Shown here piece by piece: positions 11,238 to 22,895 of a stretch of 64,000 nucleotides of DNA. The stretch's first letter is position 1. Every line of letters begins with the position of its first letter. A program made the position numbers and the translations under genes. The stretch comes from Nemertoderma westbladi (taxonomy: Eukaryota; Xenacoelomorpha; Nemertodermatida; Nemertodermatidae): assembly GCA_032718475.1 (NCBI GenBank), contig JAUCBJ010001897.1, positions 1 to 64,000 of the forward strand, given 5' to 3'. Below the pieces are notes generated by a model, which saw nothing but the letters and a program-made list of their open reading frames with translations, was not told the origin of the DNA and made no database searches.

Positions 11238-11568
11238 GTTTATCAATTTAGATTACCTTAAACAAAGGTACCGGTATATAAATCAATTGGGTTAATTAAA
11301 TTCAAATACACATTTTCATTTTACTTTACATTTTACCAATGTCAGAAGTAGTAACCAGTAAAGTTATATAAATTTACTAAATATCTTTTTTTTTTCTACA
11401 GTATGTTTCCTTAGTCCAAATCCTTTTCTCTACTGTACTTTTTATTACGTCAGTTAATTCTCACCGCCCACCTTGAATAAATCGGAGAAAAAAAAAACTT
11501 TCCATCCAACCAATCCAATCCAATCCAATTTGAACCAATCCATTTAGGTTGCTTTCCAATTATTCCGC
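11238..11568. other. Non-coding 3' flank of exonuclease/zinc-knuckle copy 2
   Basis: This holds AT-rich DNA, a T-run near 11389 and a short (CCAAT)n-like tract at 11505-11545. On the minus strand AAGGTGGGCGGTGAG near 11470 is G-rich and could be a polypurine-like tract. No ORF is supported. Confidence 0.35.
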
Positions 11569-12190
11569 CTAACATTTCGCGCACTTACAGTCTTTGTATT
11601 GTCGTAGAGTCTGTGAGATTTCCTCAACATTATCCTTTGTCACCTTTGTAATCATCTCGATCGTGGTTGTAACCGAGGTGTGGATGGCATAATCAACCAG
11701 ATCTTCGTAATCGAATTTTCGCGGGTTCAGGATTCCCCTACGTTGCCATTCCATTGGGATAGGAAAAAAACAATACTTATAGCTGCTACGTCTCTATCTC
11801 GAGATCTCAATCGGTTCGTGAGAGCCAGATTACATGTTGCGTATTTCTCAAATCTTCTTAGCATTTCTTGCTGCTTAGCCATGTCGTCTTGGCAATGAAA
11901 TAGGGCATGACCTCTACAACCACATCTGGGGCACCGATTCAAGAGCAGTGGACAAACCTGTAACGAGTGTTCCTTCTGGCTTCCACAATAATTGCAGCTA
12001 CTCCTACCAATTCTGAAGTGGCATACCTTGGGTCCCAGATGTTCTCCCCATTTCGATTGTGCTATAGGACAAGTTGGTAATGCACATCGCCGACAGGCTG
12101 GGTAATGGTCTTTTTGCATTGGAACGAATTTGTTCCTGGTAGGTAGCTTCGGAATTTGAGCAAAAGGTCTTTGGAGCCCATTATGATCAT

Positions 12191-13474
12191 ACTACTACTA
12201 CTAGGATCGGCATGCTGCATTGCAGCTGCATTTTTAAGAATGCTGTGCCGGCTTGTCAACAAAATTGCACCGCCACTACTCCCTATCACCCATGACATTT
12301 GCTAGATCATCCGCATCTTTAAGGCCAGTGTCCTTTAAGATGCGTCTCAAGAAAGTCATGGGCTGTCCACCACCATGCTTATTCACTCCATGAGGCTGCC
12401 AAAGTACAAGATTATGCACTGGCTGGTCCTCACGGCGAAAGCAATGTCCTGCAAAGCGGAGGCGATTTTGTTCTAGTGTCAAGCTTGGGGGAACCAATGA
12501 GACACCTCCAATGTTATATAGTGTCTGGTGGGAGATGTGTGCATTGTACTTGACACAATGAACACGGCGTAGCATTCTTGTGAATGTGCCATCCAGAGAT
12601 TTGGTGTCCTCAGCAGTTAGAGCCCAGCATGGACTCCCGTAGAGGAGTACTGGAACTACTGCTGCTCTAAATAATCGGACCTTAAGTTTCCAATTAATTC
12701 TCGGTGACTTCCAAATCCTGGAAAGCCTATTCAAGGCTGCCCATGCCTTTCCCTTACGTATTCGAAGGTCCTCACCTGACTTCCGGATCCATGATCCCAG
12801 GTAACAGAAGTCATCCACATGCTCAAGCATACCATCCTTTGAGCTTATGCTCATCCGATCAGAGACTTGCTGAGGACTTTCAAAGTTAACTGTCAGAATT
12901 TTGGTCTTTCTGGAGTTAATAAAAAGACCAACACTAGAAGCAGCATGTTCTAATGAGCTGAGGAGCCGTTGGGCTCCCTCTAATGATTCTGAGAGTACTC
13001 CTAAGTCATCAGCAAAGTCTAGATCAGTTAGGTACTTGGCAGGATTTCCTCGACTTCTGGAGCCAGTAGGTGGAGTTATCATCACCCCATCATCATTATA
13101 ATGATCTAAGGACATGCGTAGAACATAGTCAACCACAATAATGAACAAGAATGGTGCAAGTGTGTCTCCTTGGAGGACGCCCCATAACACTTCAAATGGT
13201 TCTGTGTCACCGTCAACAGTCGACACAAATGTTGTCGAACCATCGTATACTGATCTGATTGCTGCAATAATTTCATCAGGAATCCCATATAATGAAAGTA
13301 TGCTGAACATACGTGAGCGAGAGACTGAATCAAAGGCCTTGAAGAAGTCAACAAAGATAACAGCCAGATGCCTGTCTTTCTTTTTTGATAACTCTTCAAT
13401 TATCCTTTAAGTGCCAAAATGGGCTCCATGGTCCCACGACCTTTACGGAACCCAATTATGTACCCAATTATTAA
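12191..13474 (-). mobile_element. LINE A copy 1 (RTE/RTEX-like), 5'-truncated, with 14-bp target duplication
   Basis: The main frame (13310-12276) encodes the reverse-transcriptase core: GVLQGDTLAPFLF, FADDLG (catalytic Asp pair) and SSVGLFINSRKTK. It ends with the RTE/RTEX-type tail (MLRRV, LRFAGHCFRRED). The 3' end is a short ACT/AGT microsatellite, not poly(A), as in the RTE group. CCCATTATGATCAT lies at both edges (12177-12190 and 13475-13488), so the insertion boundaries are clear. About 20 bp of filler separates the truncated 5' end from the right duplication. It interrupts exonuclease/zinc-knuckle copy 2. Confidence 0.9.
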
Positions 13475-14041
13475 CCCATTATGATCATGAGTGTTCTTAT
13501 ATACCTCCATCTCTAACTCATTTAGCGACGCAAGGTAGATACTAGCTAGGGTGTATGCGGATGATGGTATTGGATCATTCTTGGTCAATATCGTATCCTT
13601 CCAAATCAATGATAGCTGGATCCAGGTCTTCAGCGAGACTTATACTAACATTCCCTGCGGTATATTGCTGTAGTTGTTTCATTCCATCATCCTCTTTTAT
13701 CATTGTTCTAAAAATTCCAACCATTGCTTTAGCCAGCTCTCCTTTCCAGGTCCTCAAAGTTGAGATCATCCTTGTGGGTTGATCAACCACCGCTTTATGA
13801 CAGAACTTGCAAATTCCGCAAACCATGTCCTGAATTACCTCTGATAGTCTGACTCGTTGTTGGTGTGATAGGTTCCGGTTTCCTTTCTTCTCACCACTAG
13901 TGAATATGTTATCCAACCTATCCGTGTTTTCAAACCTTTCCCAGCAACTAACCTTTAGATCATACTTCCTAGTTACTTGAATAACACTATTTATGTCTAC
14001 TACATTCGAAGCCTTTTCCATCCATGGTATAGTTTTCTTAA

Positions 14042-14135
14042 CCCTATTAGTACCGGGCTATAAAATGTTGTACAAATACCGGGGGGGGGGGGGGGGGGGT
14101 CATATTGACCCCCCCCCCCCCCGGGTTTAATAGGG
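14042..14135. mobile_element. 94-bp TTAA-flanked MITE 1 (piggyBac-like)
   Basis: TTAA at 14038-14041 and 14136-14139 flanks an element starting CCCTATTAGTACCGGG and ending CCCGGGTTTAATAGGG. The ends are imperfect inverted repeats. The centre is a G-run, GTCATATTGAC and a C-run, forming one long hairpin. A TTAA target with CCC termini fits piggyBac-type elements, and Kolobok elements also use TTAA. It sits inside the coding frame of exonuclease/zinc-knuckle copy 2. Confidence 0.85.
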
Positions 14136-14711
14136 TTAAGGTGATTCAAATTTGCTGCAACTTTGACAAAATTCGGATTATCTAAAACAGCTTCCACCTC
14201 CGGCAGTCCCAACTTCCCATGGTAAATTCTTACGACCAAAACCGCCAAGTCCATACTGCTTATGGCCATGACTGTTGGGGTGCTTCCCTCACAATATATA
14301 GCTAATACCCCACTTTGTCGTACCCGATCCTGCCATTGTTTCCACTTTTCCACTTTTCCAGAGGTGGTATCGTTTCCACTAGCATCCACTTCTATCATTA
14401 AGTATTTTTCTTCAGCCACACAGTACCTGGCTTTCCTAGAAGTCGCTTCGAGGATATCATATAAAGATCTAAAGGATTTCCTCTTCCTTTCTGCGCATCC
14501 AGTTCTAATCTGGGCATTTGCCATCTACAACATAAAATATTTGTTGGTATATACTGTAGTTCAATTCCACTGATGCAGAACCGACTAGCCCTTTATCAAA
14601 GGTGAGCCGATTCAGCCTCGATGGGATTGGGTTGTACCCTACCCCCACCATCTATGTAATGCCCATCCTACATTTTCAGCAAGGCCACCTCGCCAAACTG
14701 GTGAGCTGACA

Positions 14712-16453
14712 CTACTGTTGTCTGCAGAAATATGGGACATTACTTGGTGTGAGATTAATTTTTATTGAGCCTTGTCTGTACCTCTTCGAGAAGGCTGACA
14801 ACACAGCGCAACACAACACAACACAACACAGCTTGACAATTCCTCGTTTATATAGTTTCCCTTTGACCTTTACTTCTACCACCCGTACATGTCCATCCTT
14901 TCCTGGGTAGACCTCGGTGACTATACCTACTTTCCATTCCTTTTTGGTAATTGACTCATCGGTTACTAGCACAATATCGCCTACTTTCAAGTTCCGCCTT
15001 GATGATATCCACTTCTGTCTTTGTCTCAGAGTGACAATATACTCTTCCATCCATCTTTCCTTCATCCGTTTTGAAATTGCCTGCGCCATTCTCCAGGTCT
15101 TCTTACTAATAGGTCACTCTTAGTAAATTCTACATCTGGCATTTCTATGTATGGGTTCCGCAGTAGTAGGTGGTTTGGAGTTAGTGCATCGCCTTCCACT
15201 GCCTCATCCATTATTGGGCAAATGGGTCGGCTATTCATAATTCCCTCACATTGTGATAGCACCGTTCTGATCACATCATATGTGAGGGGCTGTTGACCAA
15301 TTAGTGCCTTAAAGCATCTCTTGTGTGATTGGACCATTCTTTCCCATATGCCTGCCATATGTGGAGTTCCCGGTGGATTGAACTTGAATGTGATTTTGTT
15401 GACTTCAGCGAATTTGGCCACTGACTTAGATTCCCAGGATTTCATGAGCCCTTTGAATTCATTTTTTGCTCCAATGAAACTTGTCCCATTGTCAGAGTAA
15501 ATCTTACTTACTGCACCATGCTTGTTCATCAGTCGTATTAATACATTTATACAGGCACTAGCATCTGCCTTATCGACATAATCAAGAGATACCCCCAAGC
15601 TCTTCAGACAAATTATAACCACTCCCCAAATCTTACGGTTACTTCGGCCTTCTTTCATTAAGATCGGTCCATAGTAATCAATACCCACTACATTAAATGG
15701 CGGGGTATAGACTACCCTATCACTGGGTAATGGTGCCATGAGCTGTGTCAGCCTAATGGCATTCAACTTCTTGCATACAAAACAGCTCCGTATTACTGTC
15801 CGCACTGTTGCCCTATCTCGAATCAGCTTAAAGCATTTCCTCAATTCTGATAATACATGTTGTAGTCCTCTATGTGCAAGCCTCCAGTGTATACCTCTAA
15901 CTATAATATTGCCCATGTGAGTTTTCTTTGGTATTATAATAGGGAACTTGGTATCATAGGGCAGCATCGCCTTTTCCAGATGCAATCCTTGGCGCATGAT
16001 TCCATTGCAGTCTAGGAATGGAGACATTGCATAAACTGCGCTTTTCTTCCCTACTTGTAGTCCCTTCTCCAAACTCGTAATTTCTTTACTAAAGTGTTCT
16101 CGTTGCATGTATCGGATGATTGCCTTTTCTGCCTCTAAGACATCTTCCAAGGTTTCCATGGATGTTTCTTCCTCCAACACGTTTACTGCCTCTTTCCCTT
16201 TCATTGCTAGTCTTTTAGACCTGTGGTTTCCTGCCACGCTTCCCTTTTCTGTCTCAAAACTATCCTCCTGTGGCTCACTGCTCCTTTGTTCCTCTATCAT
16301 ATTTACAACTGGTTTTTCCTTTGTGGCCAGCCTTACAGACCTACGAGTCTCTGTCTCCCTTCCCACAGCTAGTTCTTTAGTTCTCCTACCCTCTGCCTTA
16401 ACCAGTTGCCCATTCTGCGGTAAAAGGAAACTGCTTTTAATAACCGTTCCCAT
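14712..16453 (-). CDS. BEL/Pao element 2: integrase
   Basis: Frame 16453-15062 encodes the BEL/Pao integrase. It has an HWRLAHRG zinc-binding region with downstream CFVCKK, then the catalytic core with GIDYYGP (first Asp), YSDNGTSF (second Asp) and GIWERM (Glu), and then the RPICPIMDE and LTPNHLLL blocks. An overlapping frame (15089-14712) gives the DUF5641-type C-terminus (VGDIVLVTDE, GKDGHVRVVEVK). One frameshift near 15070 separates the two. The end runs into a TGTTG microsatellite at 14805-14830. The DDE residues are present, so only the frameshift would stop full integrase translation. It is the last pol domain and follows the RT/RNase H at 16437-18240. Confidence 0.85.
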
Positions 16454-18240
16454 GTGGAATAGTAGTTAATATAATTTGTAGAGTGGGACATTCCTCCTTT
16501 TTCTCAGTTGGCTTCTTATCTTTTCCCTGAGTATGCTTGCTAGTGGTATAACACTCAACATTATCATCAATCATCGTTGATTCCCATTTTTCCCTGCTAT
16601 GCTTCAAACATTCTGGTCCATTCCACCACCTTTTGTTGTTTTTCATCCTAGCTACTGACATCCCTCTGCTGGCTTCATCTGCTGGATTATTCTCTCCTGC
16701 TATATGATGCCATTTATTGATATCTGTATGCTGTTGTATTTCAAATACGCGGTTAGCAATGAAAGTCTTAAAACGTTTCACTGGATTGTTAAGATATTGT
16801 AGTACTGTTATCGAGTCTGTATGAAAGTGGACATCATCTATTGGTAGGTCCAGTTCTTCTACTAGCTGCGTACTCATTCGCATGCCTAAAAGAGCTGCTA
16901 TGAGTTCTAGTCTTGGAATTGTTACGGGAACTATGGGCGCAGCACGGCTCTTGGCTGTGACCAGAGCTACCTCTACCTTACCATCCATTGAAACTTTTCT
17001 AAGAAATATCACTGCACCATAACCTATACTTGAAGCATCGGAATATACATGTAGTTCTAGCATATCAGCTTCCTCTCTCGCTATGAAGTAGCACCGTGGG
17101 ATTTTAAACTCTGATAATTCTGACAACTCCTTTACCTATTTTGTCCATTGTTTTTGGATGTTATCAGGCAACAACTCATCCCAACTTACACCTTCCTCCC
17201 ACATCTTTCTGACGATAATTTTCCCCGATAAGGTTATTGGTGATACAAGTCCTATCGGGTCAAACAGCGAATTCAATGTTGAGATACATTCCCGTTTTGA
17301 CGAAGCCTCCTTCTTAGGCTCGATCTTAAACTGCAAATAATCCTCTTCTGCATTCCAATATACTCCTAATGCTCTTGTGACAGGCAGATCATCTAAGTCT
17401 AGGTTAAGATTTGTGTCATTTCGCTTGCTTGCTGGTAATGCTTTTAGGAATTCTTTGCTATTGCTAACAAATTTTGTCACCATAAAGCCTCCTCATGCTA
17501 AACATCGTATTAAATCTGTAGCAAGTTTGGTTGCAGTTTGAACATCTTTGCACAAATTCATGCCATCATCTATGTAAAACCCTTTCTCTACCATCTTTAG
17601 TACCTCAAGGGGGAACTTTTCCGCATTATCTCTGGCTGTCCGTCTTACAGTATGGGTGGCTACGCATGGTGAGCATGTAGCTCCAAATATGTGGACCAAC
17701 ATTACCATCACATCATATGAATCCTCTCCTGGATCAATTTCACCCTCATACCACAGAAATCGAAGTGAATCCGAATCTCTTTTTGTAGTTCTTATTTGGT
17801 GGAACATTTCCTTGATATCACAAGCAAAGGCCACCTTGTCCTTTCTGAAGTTATGTATTACCCCCAGTCAACATATTATATGTGTTCGGGCCATCCAATA
17901 TTTGTTCATTTAATGATGTGCCTTTGCAGCATGCCGCTGCATCATTCACCACCCATATCTTACCTGGTTTACGGGGTTCTTCCACATAATGTGTTGGTAT
18001 ATAATTTGTGCGGTCACCATGAATCTGTTCTTCTTTCGTCAATTTTTTGGCATAGCCCTTATCTAGAGAATCAGTTACCTTTGCTTGAAATAATTTATGA
18101 TATTCAGGATTCTTCAGTAGTCGCTTCTTCAGTTGTCTTCAGTTGTCTTTACTGCTAGGGCCTTGTTATTTACCAATGGGAGTTGGTCATTCACCCACAA
18201 CATCCCTACTTAATATCGATTTTCATTCTCAAGTTTCCTC
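16437..18240 (-). pseudogene. BEL/Pao element 2: reverse transcriptase and RNase H
   Basis: Minus-strand pieces follow in order. 18042-17851 has a YIPTHYVEEP stretch and a VVNDAAA stretch. 17834-17493 has FACDIKEMFHQI with the first catalytic Asp and FYIDDG with the catalytic Asp pair. 17483-17136 has LFDPIGLVSP, the connection hallmark of BEL/Pao. 17126-16437 is RNase H, with VYSDASSIGYGA, PRLELIAALLG, HTDS and NPADEASRG. Stop codons between the pieces (for example near 17490 and 17130) and short gaps make it non-functional as read. The catalytic motifs survive in each piece, so inactivation looks fairly recent. Confidence 0.85.
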
Positions 18241-18297
18241 GTGGTTTGTTCTAGTATTTGTATTGCTTTTCTATCATGCATCATGAATCTCTACAGC

Positions 18298-19109
18298 CTA
18301 ATTTCCAAAAGGTATGTGTCGCAATGCTTCTGACCTCTGCCATGCTTCTCTCTGTTCCTTATTATATGTAATGTTCATGTCTTTGATAAGAAATACTTCA
18401 GAAATACTTGATGAAAAACTACTGTCCTTTTCCGTTGATGAAATCGTCACTGTTGCACACTCAACATAATCGGCAGTCTTTTCTGATTTATTCAGTGTTC
18501 TCATGGTCAATGGTCTCAAACTACCTTTTATTCCCAGAAGTTTCCCTGTCTCTCTATCCATAAATGTCCCTCCTGAGCAAGGATCCAACACTGCTAAGGT
18601 TGTAGTCCAACCCCTTCCCATTGGTAGATTCACACTGATGGGAACAATCTGGAACATGACTCTCTCTCTCAGATGCTTTTCGATTATTGTGGCATACGCC
18701 GGACACAGATTGCTTATCATGGCATCACGTTCGTCCTCTTGCTCCGATAAAATGTCATCTTCAGCATTGACTGCCTTTGCCCCTACGAAGTTAACTTCGG
18801 CGGCCTTTTCTGTTATGACTTCATCTTTATTTAACTTGGCTCCATTGGCTCCATGCAAGAATGTGTGGTGCATGGTACTACCGCAAACTAAGCAGCCCCA
18901 TTTCCCTGTGCAAGACTCCACACAGTGACCCCTGGACAAACAGCGATAACATCGTCCATCTCTTTCTACATGCTCCTTCCTTTCATGTGGTTCCATCTCT
19001 TTATACTTTGGGCACTTAAGTAAAGAGTGATCGGTTGACCTGCACAATATGCAAGTATAACGTATCCTCTTTACCCGGTTTAGTCGGTTTAGTGCCTTTG
19101 GTATCTTAT
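18298..19109 (-). pseudogene. BEL/Pao element 2: zinc knuckles and DUF1758 protease
   Basis: After the LINE A2 junction at 19109 the frame reads CILCRSTDHSLLKC, then CYRCLSRGHCVESC and CLVCGSTMHHTFLH. This is the standard zinc-knuckle cluster between BEL/Pao Gag and protease. The DUF1758-type retropepsin follows, with an AVLDPCSGGTFM region near the expected Asp active site. The frame ends at 18298. The apparent upstream part of the same open frame (19110-19509) is antisense to the LINE and does not belong to the protein. Confidence 0.8.
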
Positions 19110-20988
19110 GACCAAAGTACTCTGTTAATCTACAGGAACTAATAAACCAACAGGTTGATGCCATCAATGATGCTGGCGACAGCAGGCAATCATCCCAGGC
19201 ATGGAAATCGATCAATCTGCTTACTGGGCGGAAAAGCCAACCAGCCACCAAGGTTAAGGCTGAATCACCAGCCGATCGCCTCAATGGTTGGAAAGCCCAC
19301 TTTGAAAAGCTCCTCAATAATGACAGGGTATTGCCTGATAACTTTATAGAAGTAAAAGTGTCTGAGTCTGTACTCCCAGATATTCCCATTGGCGATATCT
19401 CCTTTGCAGAAGTGAAGGCTGCTGCAAAGAGCATTAAGACCAATCGTGCCAGTGGAGTAGATGGTGTTCCCCCTGAGGTCTTTAAAATACCTGAGTGTTT
19501 AAAGCTCATCTATCCCATCATAGTAGACATGTACCGAACAACAAAGAGTCCCACAAGAAATGAAAACAAATAAGTTGGTGCCAGTTCCCAAGAAAGGCAA
19601 CCTAACACTCTATGGTTCTTTTCGGGGAATCTCATTGATCTCGATTGCTGCAAAGCTATACAATAGGATTCTATTAAATCGCATCAGGGATCCCATTGAG
19701 AGACTGCTACGTGGAAATCAGAATGGGCTCCGTAAAGGTCGTGGGACCATGGAGCCCATTTTGGCACTTAGAAGGATAATTGAAGAATTATCAAAAAAGA
19801 AAGACAGGCATCTGGCTGTTATCTTTGTTGACTTCTTCAAGGCCTTTGTTTGATTCAGTCTCTCGCTCACGTATGTTCAGCATACTTTCATTATATGGGA
19901 TTCCTGGTGAAATTATTGCAGCAATCAGATCAGTATACGATGGTTCGACAACATTTGTGTCTACTGTTGACGGTGACACAGAACCATTTGAAGTGTTATG
20001 GGGCATCCTCCAAGGAGACACACTTGCACCATTCTTGTTCATTATTGTGGTTGACTATGTTCTACGCAACGCATGTCCTTAGATCATCATAATGATGATG
20101 GGGTGATGATAACTCCACCTACTGGCTCCAGAAGTCGAGGAAATCCTGCCAAGTACATAACTGATCTAGACTTTGCTGATGACTTAGGAGTACTCTCAGA
20201 ATCATTAGAGGGAGCCCAACAGCTCCTCAGCTCATTAGAACATGCTGCTTCTAGTGTTGGTCTTTTTATTAACTCCAGAAAGACCAAAATTATGACAGTT
20301 AACTTTGAAAGTCCTCAGCAAGTCTCTGATCGGATGAGCATAAGCTCAAAGGATGGTATGCTTGAACATGTGGACGACTTCTGTTACCTGTGATCATGGA
20401 TCCGGAAGTCAGGTGAGGACCTTCGAATACGTAAGGGAAAGGCATGGGCAGCCTTGAATAGGCTTTCCAGGATTTGGAAGTCACCGAGAATTAATCGGAA
20501 ACTTAAGGTCCGATTATTTAGAGCAGCAGTAGTTCCAGTACTCCTCTACGGGAGTCCATGCTGGGCTCTAACTGCTGAGGACACCAAATCTCTGGATGGC
20601 ACATTCACAAGAATGCTACGCCGGGTTCATTGTGTCAAGTACAATGCACACTCTCCAACCAGACACTATATAACATTGGAGGTGTCTCATTGGTTCCCCC
20701 AAGCTTGACACTAGAACAAAATCGCCTCCGCTTTGCAGGACATTGCTTTCGCCGTGAGGACCATCCAGTGCATAATCTTGTACTTTGGCAGCCTCATGGA
20801 GTGAATAAGCATGGTGGACAGCCCATGACTTTCTTGAGACGCATCTTAAAGGACACAGGCCTTAAAGATGCGGATGATCTAGCAAATGTCATGGGTTATA
20901 GGGAGTTGTGGCGGTGCAATTTTGTTGACAAGCCGGCACAGCATTCCTAAAAATGCAGCTGCAATGCAGCATGCCGATCCTAGTAGTA
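19110..20988 (+). mobile_element. LINE A copy 2, inserted in BEL/Pao gag, with 9-bp target duplication
   Basis: GTATCTTAT is present at 19101-19109 and 20989-20997. The plus strand carries the LINE A reverse transcriptase from a SFAEVKAAAKSIKTNRASG region to the C-terminal CHCFRRED-like tail. The 3' end is (TAG)n. Frameshifts or stops occur at about 19555, 19850, 20078, 20392 and 20650, so it is inactive. The catalytic FADD remains at about 20174. It lacks the endonuclease domain (5'-truncated). Confidence 0.9.
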
Positions 20989-22895
20989 GTATCTTATTGG
21001 GATATTTAATCGACTGTCCATCCTTCGCTTGCATAATCTGGGTACTATATGAAGATACTTTACCTGACTTAACTAAAAACTGTCGGTCGTTATCTTTATT
21101 CCGCTTATAACTGTCACTATGATGTCTCTCTCTATATTCTGTTGCAGCTGTGCTGTTAATTATTCGAGCTTCCTTCTTTAGCCATGATGCCAGCTCCTCT
21201 AATTTCGGATAGGAACCGCTTTCCTCCATTACATCGACTTTCCTCAGCCATTTGTCATATATTTTGTAAGGTAATTTACTAGCAATCTCAGTAATATTGC
21301 GTTGGCTGTTCAATTCGTGTGGTCTCTGTAATGCAGCAAGGGTCTTTGCCGTTCTGTTCACTTTATCAGAATATGCCTGAATTTATACTGGTGTTTCCAC
21401 ACTTTTTCCTGCCAACAAATTTCTTATGGAATCGTTAATAATTCTGACTGGGTTTCCAAAACGTTCCTCTAGCCATTGCCATGCTTCCATATATCCTTCT
21501 ACACCTTGCCCTTCTAAATGCTTTATCAGTTCCAATGGTGAGCCATCCAAAAATTGTAGTAAATGTACTAACTTTTCCTGTGGTACCAAAATCGTATTAT
21601 GGACCTGCTGAAAGAACCTTTGTTTAAAGTTTAAACTCGCCCCGATACTTTATCGGTATTGGTCTGGGCAAATTCTGTCTTTGTTCATGGCGAATCCAGT
21701 AATGAATGTCTGAAGGGTTGCCTACAGGTAGTGCAGTGTCCGCGTTTGTATCATAGCTTTGAAACAGTGATAAGTTATTATTCGTTACCTTATTATTGCC
21801 ATGATTTCCAGGGGCAAATTTTATTCTACTGTATGTGTCTTCTGCTTCAATGTATGCACTCAACTTACGCATGCACCCTCGGCATAAAGTGGCTGCATCA
21901 CACACCCTCTTGGATTCCACCATTATATCATGACATGTGTCATATTTACCATCAAATATATTTTTCACGAAATTACTTATTTCCTGTTGCAACTCAATCA
22001 ATTTATTTAGTTGTAAATGTGCTAGATCACGCCCAGCTGTCCTATCTATAATTTCAATTGCCCGTTTGCAATTTGATTCCACCTGTAATATGGTTTGGCT
22101 CATATTTTCTATCTCTTCTACGACATGCACTAGATATACATTATTCCTATTATGTTGTGCACTATTGTGTTGGTCGCTATTTCCTGGCCTGATGCTCCGT
22201 GCAGGAGGGGTGTGGGTGCCCCCTGGAGGCATCAGTCCCTCAGTTGACCAGCTAGCCGATACCGGTACCTGATGGCCAGGTTGCATTTGATCATACCCAG
22301 TGTAGCTTCCTCTCTCCTGTTCTGATTGCCGTTTAGGCCTAAACCTTACCTGTTGTGTTTGCTCATCCTGTCTGCTAAACTCCCTTCCAGTGACTGGTAA
22401 CTCCCCGTTTCCAGTTGCTGTTCGTACACCAGCCCTAAAACGTGTTCGCTGTGGATCCGCTCAGCTGATTAAACTAGCTACCGGTAGGCCTAGCTCATAG
22501 TCCCCGTGATGGAGGTTGTCTGGATTTCCTGCCAAGACTGGTCCGGGTTTCTGCCCATGTTGGCGTTCTGAAACTGGGAACGGTTGTTGTACATGAATAT
22601 TGCGTCGTCCAGGCAGGTTCCCACCTTGGGGGACGTCATCTGTTGGACTCGATCTCGCCGCCGGCGCTCCTAGGCCTAGAGATGTCATCAACGAATGTAA
22701 CTGATGTTCGTCGTCGATTAATGTTCGGGGGTTGTGGTTATACGGAACTTGTGGCACCTGAGTGACAGTTGATGATCTTTCAGGTGAGATGTGCGAATAC
22801 GCTGGATTCCATAAACTACCGGCAGGCATTGCTGAAACTGCAGGCCAAGTGGATTCGTTATACCCGGAACAGGAACCGGCTTTGGATTCATCCAT
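20989..22895 (-). pseudogene. BEL/Pao element 2: Gag
   Basis: The N-terminal frame (22895-22461) is Pro/Ser-rich and disordered. It leads, through the frame at 22286-21624, to a helical region with a heptad-like LQLNKLIELQQEI. The next frames (21589-21383 and 21361-20998) give the DUF1759 pattern: LVHLLQFLDGSPLELI, WLEERFGNP, then an INDSIRNLL region and an ITEIASKLPYKIYDKWL region. The frame meets LINE A2 at 20988 and resumes in frame at 19109 after the LINE and one 9-bp duplication are discounted. Two or three stops or frame changes break the rest. Confidence 0.75.

Larger units (their letters stand above)
11569..14524 (-). pseudogene. Exonuclease-like/zinc-knuckle protein, copy 2, split by a MITE and a LINE
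   Basis: Start ATG is at 14524 (minus). The N-terminal part has an LAIYCEG motif (Exo I-like, but with Tyr where the first Asp is expected), a PEVEAVLDNPNFVKV block (Exo II-like) and a VVDINS block. A 94-bp MITE at 14042-14135 interrupts just after VKVAAN. Removing the MITE and one TTAA puts the two halves in the same frame. The protein continues to 13575, where a frame change occurs, then into the frame that meets LINE A1 at 13474. Removing the LINE and one 14-bp duplication restores the frame that holds the zinc knuckles at 11727-12119 (CX2CX5HX4C and CX2CX4HX4C, plus a degraded first knuckle). It begins 188 bp after the BEL/Pao integrase frame ends, in the same orientation, so it could be an extra ORF of that element or an independent insertion. 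Confidence 0.6.

Noticed and set aside
18298-19509. Apparent 403-residue minus-strand protein
   Set aside because: Its first ~130 residues are antisense to LINE A2. Only the part below 19110 is real BEL/Pao protein.
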